Source of the DNA: Aquimarina litoralis
GTDB taxonomy: Bacteria; Bacteroidota; Bacteroidia; Flavobacteriales; Flavobacteriaceae
Length of the DNA stretch: 36,321 nucleotides
NCBI RefSeq assembly: GCF_019295435.1
Contig: NZ_WEKL01000022.1
Coordinates: 54,150-90,470 of the forward strand
Direction: 5' to 3'
Shown: in pieces, positions 16,331 to 23,518 of the stretch
How positions within the stretch are numbered: position 1 is the first letter of the stretch
Layout: every line of letters starts with the position of its first letter
Position numbers and translations under genes: made by a program
Notes under the pieces: generated by a model
The model's database searches: none
Told to the model about the DNA's origin: nothing
The model's input: only the letters and a program-made list of their open reading frames with translations

Positions 16331-16348
16331 GTGACCGTGGAGGGATTC
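16331..16348 (-). other. tRNA 3'-end fragment, candidate attachment core of the phage-like element
   Basis: The minus strand reads GAATCCCTCCACGGTCAC, matching the T-loop end, T-stem 3' strand and acceptor 3' strand of a tRNA. Similarity stops exactly at GGATTC, where a crossover in the T-loop would put it. The rest of the tRNA is absent. It is a different tRNA from that represented at 302-324. It probably marks the left end (att) of the element that follows; the partner would be beyond the right edge. Confidence 0.55.
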
Positions 16349-17034
16349 TGCTTCATGTCTTATTATCAATTAGTTATTGGTTATTTGGGTAGTTTTTGGG
16401 TACTTACTCCCCCCTACCCCCTCATAATATTCTAACAAAAAGTGTATTATAAGGTTTTAAAAATGTCATAATTTTATTCAAAAATTCCGCCATTTTTAAG
16501 TGATTTTTTCAAACTTGCTGGTTGAGATAACCTTTACATTTATAAGCGAGCTTTGATGTCTTAAAAGCAAGGTATCGAAAATTTAAGTAAGCAACCGAAA
16601 GAAAACGTAAATTCTCTAAATTTTAATTTTTATTGTTATTCTTCAATATTTTGATATTGTTTTGTATTTCTGTATTTATTTAATTTAATTAATTGATAAT
16701 AAGATATTTAATAGAATATAGAATTAGATACAGAAAGTACAGAAATATAAAACTAATCCCGATTTAGTTAAAATACACTTAATGATGGTAACAACTTAAA
16801 TTTTAAAGACACTTATAAGTGTTAGAAGGGAATATTTGGAGATAAAACAAGGGAAAAATCGAAATAATTTCTATCAAAATATGTGGTTTTTCCGCAGATT
16901 TTTTGTTGTTGAATTTTCTATTTTAGCAAAGCATTAATTTGTACGAATACTCGTATAAAATATGTATCTACCCCTAGCATAATGTCATTTACTTTAAACA
17001 GGTTTATTTCCTTTTATTGACATCTTTTATTGGC
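16349..17034. other. Non-coding left end of the phage-like element
   Basis: No believable gene is seen. Just inside the candidate att core there are two direct TTTGGGTA copies at 16384-16391 and 16395-16402, 11 bp apart, followed by a C-run with TACCC. Such short direct repeats could be integrase arm sites. A perfect 14-bp palindrome, ACACTTATAAGTGT, lies at 16809-16822, and TACGA/TCGTA arms lie at 16942-16955. The rest is very AT-rich. Confidence 0.45.
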
Positions 17035-17042
17035 TAACTTTG
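17035..17042 (+). promoter_or_regulatory. Promoter of the left-end three-gene operon
   Basis: TAACTTTG fits the Bacteroidota -7 consensus TAnnTTTG exactly. An upstream TTGACA starts 18 bases before it, slightly closer than the usual -33 distance. The ATG of the small lipoprotein is 27 bases downstream, with AAAGGAAA as a possible ribosome-binding sequence. Confidence 0.65.
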
Positions 17043-17069
17043 AGTAACTAATAATTAAAAGGAAAAATC

Positions 17070-17243
17070 ATGAGAAAAGTTGTTTTTAGTTTGTTTGTGT
17101 TAGGTATGGGTATGATTAGCTTAACAAGTTGTGAAAGCTCAAATCTAACGGATGACGTTTATGAAACTACAGAAACTCAAGCAACAGGTCAGGGAGAAGT
17201 TGGAGATCCTGTCGACGATGACGACGAAGAAGGTCGTAGTTAA
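17070..17243 (+). CDS. Tiny acidic lipoprotein
   Basis: The 57-residue protein has a classic lipoprotein signal: MRKVVFSLFVLGMGMISLTS then Cys21. The mature part is only about 37 residues, ending in a run of Asp and Glu (VDDDDEEGRS). The start is supported by the promoter at 17035 and the clean signal peptide. It overlaps the next gene by 26 bases in another frame. It is the first gene of the element from the left and may be expressed in the lysogen, for example as a surface or exclusion factor. No family is recognised. Confidence 0.75.
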   Translation: MRKVVFSLFVLGMGMISLTSCESSNLTDDVYETTETQATGQGEVGDPVDDDDEEGRS

Positions 17244-17997
17244 TTTATTAAAATCATTTATTGCGATAACGGTGGTAGCCTTAGCTATCGCCTTTACTTT
17301 TTTACATGAGTATCAACCAAGCGTATCCAAGGAGTATACCGATATTAAAAAGGAATATAAAAAGATTATCAAAGAGAGAAATGCTTCCTTTGATGAAATA
17401 CTGGTCGAACTAGGTGACGGTTCAATCGATGCTAAAACTTATATTTCAGAGTATAATAGTATTAAGCTTTTATCAGAATCAAGACTAGACTCATATCACA
17501 CAAAAAAAGATCAAATTAAAGCTAATGATTCTGTCTTAGGTTATACTTCCTTCAAAAACTATTTGTTAGGAGTAGCATTTCCTTCTTTTGGTTTATTTAC
17601 TAGCTTTATTCTATTATTCATTACTGTTAAAAATGTACAAGATCAATATAAAAGGCTTTTCTATTTATTCCTTTGCTTATGCATCATAGCAACTTGGGGC
17701 TATTGGTTCAGTTGGAGCGTTTTAAATCATACTCAAAACCCAAATAGACCAGGAGATTTCCCGAGACTTTACTATAATATTTGCCTTTACATTCTGCCTT
17801 TAGTTTCGTTTTTCCTTTTTTACCTTTTGTTTAACTTTTACAAAACAATCGAAGAAAAAGCTGCTAACATCATGCATTTGTTTTACAATGCGTTTTATAG
17901 AATCCTGCCAGAAAAGGGATTGGTTCATCCCGAAAAATCAAAAGAGTTTAGAGTTTTTAGAACACAACTTACCAAAAAAGCAGTAGAAAATGAGTAA
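17218..17997 (+). CDS. Four-TM membrane protein
   Basis: A longer frame from 17152 exists, but the ATG at 17218 is preferred because it sits just before the first hydrophobic helix and reduces the overlap with the lipoprotein. The 259-residue product has a TM helix at about 8-28, a charged helical loop of about 85 residues that would face the periplasm, and three further TM helices (about 116-136, 145-165 and 185-208), ending in a cytosolic basic tail. With the lipoprotein before it and the acidic protein after it, it may form one envelope complex. Function unknown; superinfection exclusion or host defence are possibilities. Confidence 0.7.
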   Translation: MTTKKVVVNLLKSFIAITVVALAIAFTFLHEYQPSVSKEYTDIKKEYKKIIKERNASFDEILVELGDGSIDAKTYISEYNSIKLLSESRLDSYHTKKDQIKANDSVLGYTSFKNYLLGVAFPSFGLFTSFILLFITVKNVQDQYKRLFYLFLCLCIIATWGYWFSWSVLNHTQNPNRPGDFPRLYYNICLYILPLVSFFLFYLLFNFYKTIEEKAANIMHLFYNAFYRILPEKGLVHPEKSKEFRVFRTQLTKKAVENE

Positions 17998-18235
17998 GGA
18001 TAAAGTCAAAAATAGTGTTAGAAATTCTAAATACTTCCCAAAGGAATTTCTACAGGATTTTGAAGATGATATCGATGAATTCGAAGATTTAATCTTAGAA
18101 GAAGAAAAAGAGTTATCTGATAAGTTGAGCGCAATCGTTGGGTCTGGGATGACTTTAGAAATGATAAAGAACCAAATCCTAAGTAAATATAATGGTTCGA
18201 CATTAATTTCTAAATTTGGTGATTTTCCTATTTGA
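17990..18235 (+). CDS. Small acidic helical protein
   Basis: The 81-residue protein overlaps the preceding gene by 8 bases, which implies coupled translation. It is strongly acidic in the middle (DFEDDIDEFEDLILEEEKEL) and predicted helical, with no signal or membrane segment. It probably acts in the cytosol with the membrane protein. It ends 26 bases before the stop of the convergent minus-strand operon. No family is recognised. Confidence 0.65.
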   Translation: MSKDKVKNSVRNSKYFPKEFLQDFEDDIDEFEDLILEEEKELSDKLSAIVGSGMTLEMIKNQILSKYNGSTLISKFGDFPI

Positions 18236-18261
18236 TAAAAAACATACAACAAAGAATATAG

Positions 18262-18639
18262 TTACTCCTTAATATATTCATTGTTTCTTTTAAATTCTGT
18301 ATTAAAAAATATACCTAATAGTTCTATCCCTATTAGTAAAATTACAGTCCATTCAAAATCAATTGCTGCCATACTGTAGGTGACAAAAAATGTAAGCAGA
18401 AGTAATCTTATAAAGTAATGAATATACTCTATGCTATTGGAATTCAATTTCAATGTTTTACGAAAAAATGAATAAATGACTTTCGTTAAGTTCAACACTA
18501 TCAATGCAGAGAAACAAAAGAACAAACTGATTTCATCATAATAAGTATTAATAAATTCCTCCAAATATGGAAAAAGACTTACACCCAAAGTAATGCATAC
18601 GACTATTCTAAAAAATCTTAAAACCAGCTCTTTTTTCAT
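18262..18639 (-). CDS. Small polytopic membrane protein downstream of the repressor
   Basis: The 125-residue protein has about four hydrophobic segments (near residues 8-25, 35-55, 70-90 and 93-110) and short charged ends. It lies 40 bases downstream of the repressor gene on the same strand, so it is probably expressed from the lysogenic transcript. Membrane proteins in this position are often superinfection-exclusion factors in temperate phages. That role is inferred only from position. Confidence 0.65.
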   Translation of the reverse strand: MKKELVLRFFRIVVCITLGVSLFPYLEEFINTYYDEISLFFCFSALIVLNLTKVIYSFFRKTLKLNSNSIEYIHYFIRLLLLTFFVTYSMAAIDFEWTVILLIGIELLGIFFNTEFKRNNEYIKE

Positions 18640-18679
18640 TTATGCTCACTCTTAAATTAGATATACAATATAATCCAGC

Positions 18680-19069
18680 TTATTTACTTTTTTTTAGAAC
18701 CTTTTCGAATATTTCATCAATATCCATATTCAACGTTCTTGTTAATTGTAGATAATATCTACTCTTAAATTTATCGTGTTCCATTAAATTATCCCACTTA
18801 TCGATTACAACCTGTGCTAATTGATCTATGTCCAAATTCGCAAGATTTAGTCCTGCTGATGTATATTTTTCTCCTACACCATCAATAAGCCACTGCTTGT
18901 TGATGTGAAATGATTTCGAAATTAATTCGATATACCCAGGTTTAACAACTCCGCCACTTCTTAAGTTTCGAACAGTAGCTTCTGTAACTTTTAAAAAGTC
19001 TCCAAACTCTTTATTTGTAAGCTTTTTATCAGAAATTATCTCATCTATTCGATCATTAATTGTAGACAT
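18680..19069 (-). CDS. CI/Cro-family HTH repressor
   Basis: The 129-residue protein has an N-terminal helix-turn-helix (about residues 14-56: LTNKEFGDFLKVTEATVRNL then a GYIELISKSFHIN helix and WLIDGVG). The C-terminal part is helical and probably dimerises. There is no RecA-cleavable peptidase domain, so induction would not follow the lambda CI autocleavage route. It is transcribed away from a cluster of palindromic sites at 19110-19170 and is divergent from the early operon starting at 19264. This is the usual layout of a temperate phage switch. Confidence 0.85.
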   Translation of the reverse strand: MSTINDRIDEIISDKKLTNKEFGDFLKVTEATVRNLRSGGVVKPGYIELISKSFHINKQWLIDGVGEKYTSAGLNLANLDIDQLAQVVIDKWDNLMEHDKFKSRYYLQLTRTLNMDIDEIFEKVLKKSK

Positions 19070-19109
19070 ATTTTATTAGTTTTTATATAGGGTACAGAAT
19101 ATTTATTTT

Positions 19110-19170
19110 CGAAATATTCGAAATTATTTCGATTTTTTCGAAATAATTTCGATATTAGCGAAAATTATCG
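19110..19170. promoter_or_regulatory. Operator cluster between repressor and early operon
   Basis: The palindromes CGAAATTATTTCG (19119-19131) and CGAAATAATTTCG (19139-19151), the reverse complements of each other, are followed by the imperfect CGAAAATTATCG (19159-19170) and preceded by CGAAATATTCG (19110-19120). The three main sites start at 19119, 19139 and 19159, exactly 20 bp apart, so they lie on the same DNA face. They are probably bound cooperatively by the divergent repressor, and perhaps by the Cro-like protein. They occur nowhere else in the window as far as I could see. Confidence 0.75.
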
Positions 19171-19263
19171 AAAACAAATGTAATAAAAACGAAAGTAATA
19201 TTACTGTTGTTTGCCTTAAATCTTATGCAAAAAAAATTGTCGGTTTAAATTAAACGATGTGTC

Positions 19264-19521
19264 ATGATAAATGAAAATCAAAGGGTTAAGTTGAAAAAAC
19301 TGTTAGGTCTTAAGTATACAAGTGAAGTGCTAAAGATCTTGGATAACAGAAAAGTAGTTAATCGAATTGGGGGAAAATACACCTCAGGAAGTGTTCGAAA
19401 TGTTATGGCTGGAAAACAGCAAAACATTCAGATTGAAAATGCCATATATGATTTAGCATTTTCAAAACGGAAAGTTAACGAGGATTTAGAGGATAAAAGA
19501 AAACAACTACTTAATAATTAA
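19264..19521 (+). CDS. Cro-like or excisionase-like small DNA-binding protein
   Basis: The 85-residue basic protein is the first gene of the rightward early operon. Residues about 15-70 read like a variant helix-turn-helix, with a serine-valine-arginine recognition helix (SGSVRNVMAGKQQN) followed by IEIENAIYDL-like helix features. The pattern is similar to Cro/phage antirepressors, where NVxxGK(x)N follows the recognition helix. It faces the operator cluster and probably competes with the repressor. The fold is inferred from pattern only. Confidence 0.55.
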   Translation: MINENQRVKLKKLLGLKYTSEVLKILDNRKVVNRIGGKYTSGSVRNVMAGKQQNIQIENAIYDLAFSKRKVNEDLEDKRKQLLNN

Positions 19522-19524
19522 GCT

Positions 19525-19764
19525 ATGTTTAGGTATTGGAAAGAGTCAGAAGTTCTAGATTTTAGTTTTGTAACATTTCTTTTGGTTACGATTTTGATAG
19601 TTGTATTTCTCCATTTTCATAAGAAATCGTACGGTTTAAATCAATTTAACAAACCGTATTCCATACAGTTCCCTAAAGTTTATAAAAACCTACTTGTAAT
19701 AACCTTAATCGCTTGGTTAATTACTGTAACATATTATATCTCGTCTTTAGAAAATCTCTATTAA
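19525..19764 (+). CDS. Small two-TM membrane protein
   Basis: The 79-residue protein has hydrophobic helices at about residues 12-29 (FVTFLLVTILIVVFLHF) and 52-71 (LLVITLIAWLITVTYYI), joined by a basic loop. It starts 3 bases after the previous stop and ends 12 bases before the next gene, so it is a member of the early operon. Function unknown; holin or host-membrane modification are possible but unsupported. Confidence 0.6.
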   Translation: MFRYWKESEVLDFSFVTFLLVTILIVVFLHFHKKSYGLNQFNKPYSIQFPKVYKNLLVITLIAWLITVTYYISSLENLY

Positions 19765-19776
19765 AAAAACATCTAT

Positions 19777-19998
19777 ATGAAACCAAATACAATTGAAAAA
19801 AAACTGGCTTTCTACGAATCTAGATTAGAAAGATTACAGGATGTTAACACCGAAAATATTAAAAATAAAGAGATTCAGGAATATGTGTCACTTAAGAACT
19901 ATTTAGAAGAAAAAATTAGTTTCTATAAAGTGCATCTAAACCATTTATATACTTCGAATTCAATCGAAATAAACGTAAACGATTATCAGATAGTTTAA
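19777..19998 (+). CDS. Small coiled-coil protein
   Basis: The 73-residue protein is charged and helical, with a heptad-like pattern (EKKLAFYESRLERLQDV and EYVSLKNYLEEKISFYKVHL). Its stop overlaps the ATG of the primase-helicase (TAATG), so the two are translationally coupled. It may assist replication. No family is recognised. Confidence 0.6.
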   Translation: MKPNTIEKKLAFYESRLERLQDVNTENIKNKEIQEYVSLKNYLEEKISFYKVHLNHLYTSNSIEINVNDYQIV

Positions 19999-22865
19999 TG
20001 AGTGATTTCAAGTACGATAAAACCAATATTCTAGAAAAAACTAACGGAGGATTAGATGTAATCTTACGTCTTTTTCCCGAAGCTGAAAAAAATGGGAGAT
20101 TCGCCCACTTTAAGATAAGGAAAGAAGATACGGCTAGTGCTATGGTGAAGCAAATGCCGGACAATATATATTATGTAACTGATTTCGGAAAAGAATTAAA
20201 AGGTAAGAATTGCTTTGACCTTGTAATGGACATCGAGGGACTATCTTTTAAAGAAGCCTGTGAATGGATTTCAACCGAATTTCAGATTGACGGTTCAACC
20301 GTTCAGTTTAATAAACCAGAAATCACTTTTAAAGCTGCTAAAAAAGGTCAAAAGGAAAGGGATCATACCTATGATTATCATGATACAATACCTGAAAGCC
20401 ATTTAGAGGTTTTAGGACCTTTGGTTACTAATCGTATTTGTTATAAATATAATATCAAAAGCTGTAAATCTCTTACGAAAGTTTATAATGTAAATAATAG
20501 AATAACAGGTAAAAAAGAACTTACTCAAATTACCATAAAAAGTACCGATCGATATCCAATTTTTGTAATTGACGAAGGTTCATTTCAAAAGATTTACGAA
20601 CCGTTAAATATTGATAAAAGCAGACGTTTCAGTTATGCTGGTGAAAAGCCAAAAGATTATTTATTTGGCAAGGAAAATGTTGATGTAGAATTCAAAGATT
20701 TTGTAAAATCATATGATGGAGAAGATAAGGATCCAAAGCTGCCATATGTTTTTATTGCTGGTGGAGACAGAGATTCATTAAATGTCGCTTCTTTAGGTTA
20801 TCCAGTAGTTTGGCAGAACTCAGAAACGGCAATTTTGTCTTATTCTGATTATGATTATCTCCAAAAACGAGCCAATAATATAATTTACATTGGGGATATT
20901 GATGAAACTGGTGTAAAACAAACGATAAAGCTTGCACTAGAATATATCGATTTAAAAATCATATGGCTACCGGAATGGATTAAGAATCAAACTTATAGAG
21001 GTAAACCTAGAAAAGATTTCAAAGATTGGGTTGATCTCACCCATAAACAAAATAGTCCTAGAAAAATTGAATACGCTTTTAAAGGTCTAATTAATGATGC
21101 GTTACCTTCACGATTTTGGGATGAAGTAAGATCTGCTACTGGAGAATTCAAAAAATTTACATTCAATAATGAAGCTTGTTATCGGTTCTTAACATATAAC
21201 GGTTTTTTTCGATTTGAAGAAGAAACTGCTAAAGAAGATTATAGTTTTATTCATGTATCTAACGGTGTGGTTAAACGGGTAAAATATCACCATTTAAATA
21301 ATTTTCCAGCAAACTACATCAAGAGTAAGAAAATGCCAATACCATTGGTCAACTTCATTCATAGAAGTGCTCAGCTAAATGAAAAGTCACTTGCCAAATT
21401 ACCTGAAAAGAAAATAGATTTTAAAGATTGCGGTTATGATCATCAGTTGATGCATTTTCAAAATAAGATATGGAAAGTAACCAAGGATCAGATCAAGGAA
21501 TACAATTATGGGCAACTCGATTCGCATGTATGGGACGATAAGATCATAAAACACAATGTAAAAGTTCATAAAACACCTGCATTTAAAATTTTCAAGGATG
21601 AAGATGGATTATATGATATTCAAATATTAAAACACGATAATCATTTTCTAAACTACATGATTAATACCAGTCGTGTTCACTGGCGTGTTTGCGGAGATAA
21701 ACCGTTTAAAGCAAGAATAAAATCTATTAAAGAAACTGATCCAGAAAGGCGAAAAACTTTAATTAGAGAGATTAGAAAGGAACAACAGCAGTATAAAGCT
21801 GATAATCGCTTTAATATAGAGGAAGAAGGTTTGTCTAAAGATCAAATCAAAGAACAAAAGGATCATTTAATCAATAAACTATTTGCATTAGGGTATCTAT
21901 TGCACAAACAAAAAGTTGATGATAAAGGTTGGCTGGTTTTTGCAATGGACAATCGTATCAGTGAAATAGCAGATAGCAATGGTGGATCAGGTAAATCATT
22001 AATGTTTGAAAAAGCTATCAGAAAAGTACTCATTAACAATAAATATATTGCCGGAAGAGATAGAGAAGCTATTAAAAATCAATTCATGTATGAAGGTATT
22101 ACACCGAATACGGATTATGTCCTTGTTGATGATGCTGATTCTCATTTTCCAATTACTAAATTTTTCTCTGAAGTTACTGGTGACTTTAATGTGAATGCCA
22201 AGTATAAAGGAATGTTTACCATCCCTTTTGAAGAATCTCCAAAATTTGCGATTACTTCCAATTTTGGATTATTCAAGCCAGATAGTAGTACTGAACGTAG
22301 AATTTTATATTGTGTATTCTCGGATTATTATCATTATAAGAGTGATTTAGATGTTACCGAACATAAAGTAACTGATGATATAGGCAAGCTCATGTTTTCT
22401 CAGTTCGATGAAACCGAATGGAACGATTTTTTCAATTTATGTGCTGAAGCAATTCAATTTCATTTAGGAACCAATACCCGTATTAATCCACCTTTAGGTA
22501 ATGTAGAAAAACGAAATAGTTTACAAACTATGGGTGATGGTTTCAAAGAATGGGCTGATTTCTATTTCGAACATAAACTAGATCATCAATTAGTCAAAAA
22601 CATTGCTCATTCTGATTTCGAAGCAAGAACAAAGTTAAAGGATTGGACTTCTCAGAGGTTTAAGAAAGCAATTAAAGAGTGGTGCAAGTTTCATGGTTAT
22701 GAATTCAATCCTGATGAAGTACTAAATAGTCAGGGAATGAATAAACACAATAGAAATGGTTCATCCACTGAGTTTTTATACATAAAGTCTAGTGAAAATT
22801 TAAAAGTAGATAAAAAGAATTTTGGAGAAGAACTGGACGGTTTAACCGATGACTTAAATTTTTAG
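19998..22865 (+). CDS. Primase-helicase fusion (TOPRIM plus SF3 helicase)
   Basis: The 955-residue protein has an N-terminal region (about 1-95) that resembles the CHC2-type primase start (YVTDFGKELKGKNCFDLVMD) but lacks the zinc cysteines. A TOPRIM domain follows, with GGDRDS at 255-260 and GDID at 299-302 as acidic metal-binding residues. The C-terminal half carries a superfamily 3 helicase: Walker A GGSGKS at 662-667, Walker B VLVDDAD with Asp711/Asp712, and motif C KFAITSN ending at Asn755. A basic, helical tail may bind DNA. It probably primes and unwinds DNA for replication of this element. The coupling to the preceding small gene and a 6-base gap to the next gene place it in the early operon. 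Confidence 0.88.
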   Translation: MSDFKYDKTNILEKTNGGLDVILRLFPEAEKNGRFAHFKIRKEDTASAMVKQMPDNIYYVTDFGKELKGKNCFDLVMDIEGLSFKEACEWISTEFQIDGSTVQFNKPEITFKAAKKGQKERDHTYDYHDTIPESHLEVLGPLVTNRICYKYNIKSCKSLTKVYNVNNRITGKKELTQITIKSTDRYPIFVIDEGSFQKIYEPLNIDKSRRFSYAGEKPKDYLFGKENVDVEFKDFVKSYDGEDKDPKLPYVFIAGGDRDSLNVASLGYPVVWQNSETAILSYSDYDYLQKRANNIIYIGDIDETGVKQTIKLALEYIDLKIIWLPEWIKNQTYRGKPRKDFKDWVDLTHKQNSPRKIEYAFKGLINDALPSRFWDEVRSATGEFKKFTFNNEACYRFLTYNGFFRFEEETAKEDYSFIHVSNGVVKRVKYHHLNNFPANYIKSKKMPIPLVNFIHRSAQLNEKSLAKLPEKKIDFKDCGYDHQLMHFQNKIWKVTKDQIKEYNYGQLDSHVWDDKIIKHNVKVHKTPAFKIFKDEDGLYDIQILKHDNHFLNYMINTSRVHWRVCGDKPFKARIKSIKETDPERRKTLIREIRKEQQQYKADNRFNIEEEGLSKDQIKEQKDHLINKLFALGYLLHKQKVDDKGWLVFAMDNRISEIADSNGGSGKSLMFEKAIRKVLINNKYIAGRDREAIKNQFMYEGITPNTDYVLVDDADSHFPITKFFSEVTGDFNVNAKYKGMFTIPFEESPKFAITSNFGLFKPDSSTERRILYCVFSDYYHYKSDLDVTEHKVTDDIGKLMFSQFDETEWNDFFNLCAEAIQFHLGTNTRINPPLGNVEKRNSLQTMGDGFKEWADFYFEHKLDHQLVKNIAHSDFEARTKLKDWTSQRFKKAIKEWCKFHGYEFNPDEVLNSQGMNKHNRNGSSTEFLYIKSSENLKVDKKNFGEELDGLTDDLNF
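20291..20301. repeat. CGGTTNAACCG palindrome, copy 1
   Basis: Reads CGGTTCAACCG inside the primase-helicase gene. It is one of four exact CGGTTNAACCG sites plus one 12-bp relative, all found in the phage-like element. Confidence 0.6.
22838..22848. repeat. CGGTTNAACCG palindrome, copy 2
   Basis: Reads CGGTTTAACCG near the 3' end of the primase-helicase gene. Confidence 0.6.
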
Positions 22866-22871
22866 AAAATC

Positions 22872-23159
22872 ATGAAAGGAAGAGAGCATTGTAAGTTAAT
22901 TAGCCTATGCATGTCGAAGAACATTTTTATTTATCCGGTGGTTTTTGCCACCAAAAAATATAAAATAGTGATAGAACGAAATGGAATAATAACTAAAAAG
23001 GGAAATGAAATATATCCCCAATATTCCTTTATAGATAAGAAAACGAAAGAACGAATACCAAGTGTTTATGAAAAGATACACCAACTTTATGAAGAGCTAG
23101 CATTTAAAATACTTTCAAAAATTAATAATGAAAATCAGACGGTTTATGGAAATGAATAA
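22872..23159 (+). CDS. Small early-operon protein of unknown function
   Basis: The 95-residue basic protein starts 6 bases after the primase-helicase stop. It begins with Cys-containing residues (HCKLISLCMS) and has a likely beta-rich middle (IFIYPVVFATKKYKIVIERNG) and a helical C-terminus. No membrane helix is evident. Its end overlaps the next gene by 8 bases (ATGAATAA). It probably belongs to the replication region. Not recognised. Confidence 0.65.
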   Translation: MKGREHCKLISLCMSKNIFIYPVVFATKKYKIVIERNGIITKKGNEIYPQYSFIDKKTKERIPSVYEKIHQLYEELAFKILSKINNENQTVYGNE

Positions 23160-23406
23160 AAAGGTGTTACCATGGTCTCCAACAAAAGCTCAAGTATATA
23201 GAATGTTCTCCAAACTGAACTCACAGACAATAAAGGAGGAAATTCATGAAGTAATGATGAAGCATAGAGAAAAAACGAAGGAGGAAATTAAAAGAAAGAA
23301 GATCCTTTTTCATCCAGAATTTCAAAAATTAATAGAACTATTTGGAATACCACAAGGTTATGAAGTACCAGAAGGATTTTTTAAAGAACCAGTGCAAAAA
23401 CTGTAG
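23152..23406 (+). CDS. Small basic helical protein
   Basis: The ATG at 23152 is preferred, since it gives an 8-base overlap with the previous gene; starts at 23128 and 23146 are also in frame. The product of 84 residues is rich in Lys and Glu and helical (EIHEVMMKHREKTKEEIKRK). It ends with a proline-containing tail. It overlaps the downstream zinc-ribbon-like small gene by 47 bases. Function unknown; DNA or RNA binding is possible from its charge. Confidence 0.6.
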   Translation: MNKKVLPWSPTKAQVYRMFSKLNSQTIKEEIHEVMMKHREKTKEEIKRKKILFHPEFQKLIELFGIPQGYEVPEGFFKEPVQKL

Positions 23407-23518
23407 TAAAAGTAATATTAGAACCGTTGTTTTAGATTCGGTTGTAACGGTAGAAATAACTCAGCTTTATTGCTGTGTTTGTGAAAAATTTTTAGATGAA
23501 CCTAAAATTGAAGTTTAA
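23360..23518 (+). CDS. 52-aa zinc-ribbon-like protein
   Basis: This small gene reads MKYQKDFLKNQCKNC at the start and ends EKFLDEPKIEV. Two Cys pairs, CKNC at residues 12-15 and CVC after Cys38 (CCVC at 38-41), separated by a beta-like stretch, fit a zinc ribbon. Its TAA overlaps the next ATG (TAATG at 23516-23520), which supports real translation. The overlap with the preceding gene is 47 bases, so the start is less certain than the frame. It may be a small transcription or replication factor. Confidence 0.6.
   Translation: MKYQKDFLKNQCKNCSKSNIRTVVLDSVVTVEITQLYCCVCEKFLDEPKIEV

Larger units (their letters stand above)
16177..16348. repeat. Long direct repeat, copy B
   Basis: The partner of 164-320 in the same orientation, about 15.9 kb away. 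Conserved blocks include TAGTTCAAACTTTT, TTATTGAATATCAGT and GTAAACACTAGTATTTA. It differs from copy A by a small insertion near 16186 and by having a much better hairpin (16283-16322). It ends in a tRNA 3'-end-like fragment next to the first sequence of the phage-like element. Confidence 0.75.

Noticed and set aside
16400..16422. G-quadruplex on the minus strand of the C-run
   Set aside because: Only two clear long G-runs are present, not the four needed.
17152..17217. Upstream start for the four-TM protein
   Set aside because: It adds 22 residues of charged sequence that overlap the lipoprotein gene by 92 bases and would precede an otherwise natural N-terminal TM start at 17218.
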